Below, in pieces: positions 7,001 to 7,316 of a stretch of DNA of 7,316 nucleotides (position 1 is the stretch's first letter; each line of letters opens with the position of its first letter). The translations under genes and the position numbers were made by a program. The DNA is taken from positions 1-7,316 of the forward strand of contig CAYGUV010000027.1 of assembly GCA_964353185.1 (NCBI GenBank), written 5' to 3'. The notes under the pieces were generated by a model. That model made no database searches. It saw nothing but the letters and a program-made list of their open reading frames with translations, and was not told the DNA's origin. Source of the DNA: GCA-2708415 sp964353185 (GTDB lineage Bacteria; Pseudomonadota; Alphaproteobacteria; Micavibrionales; Micavibrionaceae).

Positions 7001-7316
7001 TCTGGGCGTTCTTTTTCAACCATCTTTTTCGCAGCTTTAACCGTAGAGGCCATGCCGTAAATTTCAAGTTTGTTATAGATAAATGGCTTAAATAGTTCGA
7101 GCGCCATTTTCTTTGGAATACCACATTGGTGCAGTTTTAATTCTGGACCAACAACAATTACCGAACGACCTGAATAGTCAACACGCTTCCCAAGAAGGTT
7201 TTGACGGAAACGACCTTGCTTACCTTTCAACATGTCAGAAAGTGATTTTAATGGACGCTTATTCGCGCCAGTAATCACACGGCCACGACGACCATTATCA
7301 AACAATGCATCAACAG
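4009..7316 (-). CDS. rpoC: DNA-directed RNA polymerase subunit beta' (partial, N-terminus outside window)
   Basis: This is the catalytic beta' subunit of RNA polymerase, acting with alpha, beta, omega and sigma in transcription. The frame is open to the right edge. The first full codons read V-D-A-L-F-D-N-G-R-R-G-R, so a TTG near 7305 is an internal Leu and not a start. By comparison with remembered E. coli RpoC (NADFDGD at 458-464), about 300 N-terminal residues are missing, including the first zinc site. Visible landmarks are: the catalytic NADFDGD at 6829-6849 with its three Mg-binding Asp; the bridge-helix region with SGARGSAAQIRQLAGMRG; the second zinc site, one Cys in EQDCGTEEG plus CETRNGVCGNC; the trigger loop QSIGEPGTQLTMRTFHIGG at about 5431-5496; a long insertion after it resembling SI3; then DITGGLPRVAELFEARRPK and ITKASLQTGSFISAASFQETTRVL. 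The C-terminus is a short acidic tail. No frameshift is seen. The His in MMAHSGARGS is typical of alphaproteobacteria. An intrinsic terminator follows the stop closely, so rpoC ends its operon here. Confidence 0.98.
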   Translation of the reverse strand, partial: VDALFDNGRRGRVITGANKRPLKSLSDMLKGKQGRFRQNLLGKRVDYSGRSVIVVGPELKLHQCGIPKKMALELFKPFIYNKLEIYGMASTVKAAKKMVEKERPEVWDILEEVIREHPVMLNRAPTLHRLGIQAFEPTLIEGKAIQLHPLVCTAFNADFDGDQMAVHVPLSIEAQLEARCLMMSTNNILSPANGKPVITPSQDIVLGLYYMTIALDDQKGEGMIFRGPGEIQHAMTEGHLSMHAKIKCRYHDVDEDGKKRTTLVESTAGRMLFSELLPRHPKISFDEINKLMTKKELTNLIDVVYRHCGQKETVIFCDRMMKLGFKNACIAGISFGKSDLIIPEAKKTLVAEANEKVAEYEQQYLDGLITKGEKYNKVVDIWSKCTDDVADAMMNIISDVKTAGLNSVYMMAHSGARGSAAQIRQLAGMRGLMAKPSGEIIETPIISNFKEGLSVLEYFNSTHGARKGLADTALKTANSGYLTRRLVDVAQDAVVIEQDCGTEEGITIAAVMNGADVVVSLAERILGRVPCTDVKHPLTGDVIVPAQQIIDEVTSEEIETAGVDQLKVRSVLTCETRNGVCGNCYGRDLARGTPVNMGEAVGVMAAQSIGEPGTQLTMRTFHIGGAAQRGVETSSYEAAIDGKIEIRNENTVTNSGGIEIVMGRNTELVLLDSKDKERATHRVPYGARLLVKNGSKVKAGEKMAEWDPFTMPIITEKDGVVKFIDLVEGVSVSDRTDEATGISDKVVIDWRSQPKGGDLKPRVQLTGPGGGALKLPNGLEASYLLSTNAIMTVENGAEVKAGDILARIPREAGKTRDITGGLPRVAELFEARRPKDFAIISEIDGQVEFGKDYKTKRRVIVNPTDKTMEPSEYLIPKGRLMAVQEGDFVRKGDPLLDGALVPHDILDVMGVEALAEYLVNEIQDVYRLQGVVINDKHIETIARQMMQKVEVLSVGDTTYLVGENIDREEFEAENKKYIEKGKQPAVGKPVLQGITKASLQTGSFISAASFQETTRVLTEAAVNGKVDELKGLKENVIVGRLIPAGTGAYVNKIRKVAADRDKITLAAQQQAAALEEDEIDLAPESLEAPEMDDEAKEVANG

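Noticed and set aside
7303..7305. TTG as the start of rpoC
   Set aside because: Upstream codons continue the conserved V-D-A-L-F-D-N-G block of beta', so the TTG is internal and the gene runs off the right edge.

Overview
The window comes from a fairly AT-rich alphaproteobacterial chromosome. The lineage call rests on RpoC. Its catalytic blocks match alphaproteobacterial beta' as I know it, for example a His where E. coli has Asp just before the bridge-helix SGARGSAAQ block, and an SI3-type insertion in the trigger loop. A promoter of TTGACC-17 bp-CTATAT form fits the same group. Every convincing gene is on the minus strand, so transcription runs from right to left. I cannot name the genus.

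Layout from right to left: (1) rpoC, the RNA polymerase beta' subunit, is cut by the right edge, with about 1,100 C-terminal residues present and its own intrinsic terminator. (2) A 68-residue CspA-family cold shock protein stands alone between two terminators. (3) A 736-residue cysteine-free RTX protein, probably a type I secretion substrate, has two nonapeptide blocks separated by a spacer. Part of that spacer resembles the extreme C-terminus. (4) A 299-residue lipoprotein of unrecognised family begins 37 bp downstream of the RTX gene with no terminator between, so the two probably form one transcription unit, closed by a terminator near 259-284. (5) The 258 bp beyond it hold no gene but are rich in sites: a 14-bp perfect palindrome, a perfect 16-bp ParB-binding parS centromere sequence, and a strong-looking leftward promoter with an A-tract upstream element, whose gene lies beyond the left edge.

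How it fits together: rpoC and csp are housekeeping and cold-response functions. The RTX protein and lipoprotein look like an envelope or secreted accessory pair sitting downstream of rpoC, where many proteobacteria carry rpsL-rpsG-fusA. The outgoing left-edge promoter could belong to that displaced operon, but this cannot be seen here. The parS site suggests the region is near the replication origin. No type I secretion machinery, mobile element, CRISPR array or RNA gene is visible. The most interesting points are the perfect parS, the duplicated motif following each RTX block, and the uncharacterised RTX-lipoprotein pair.
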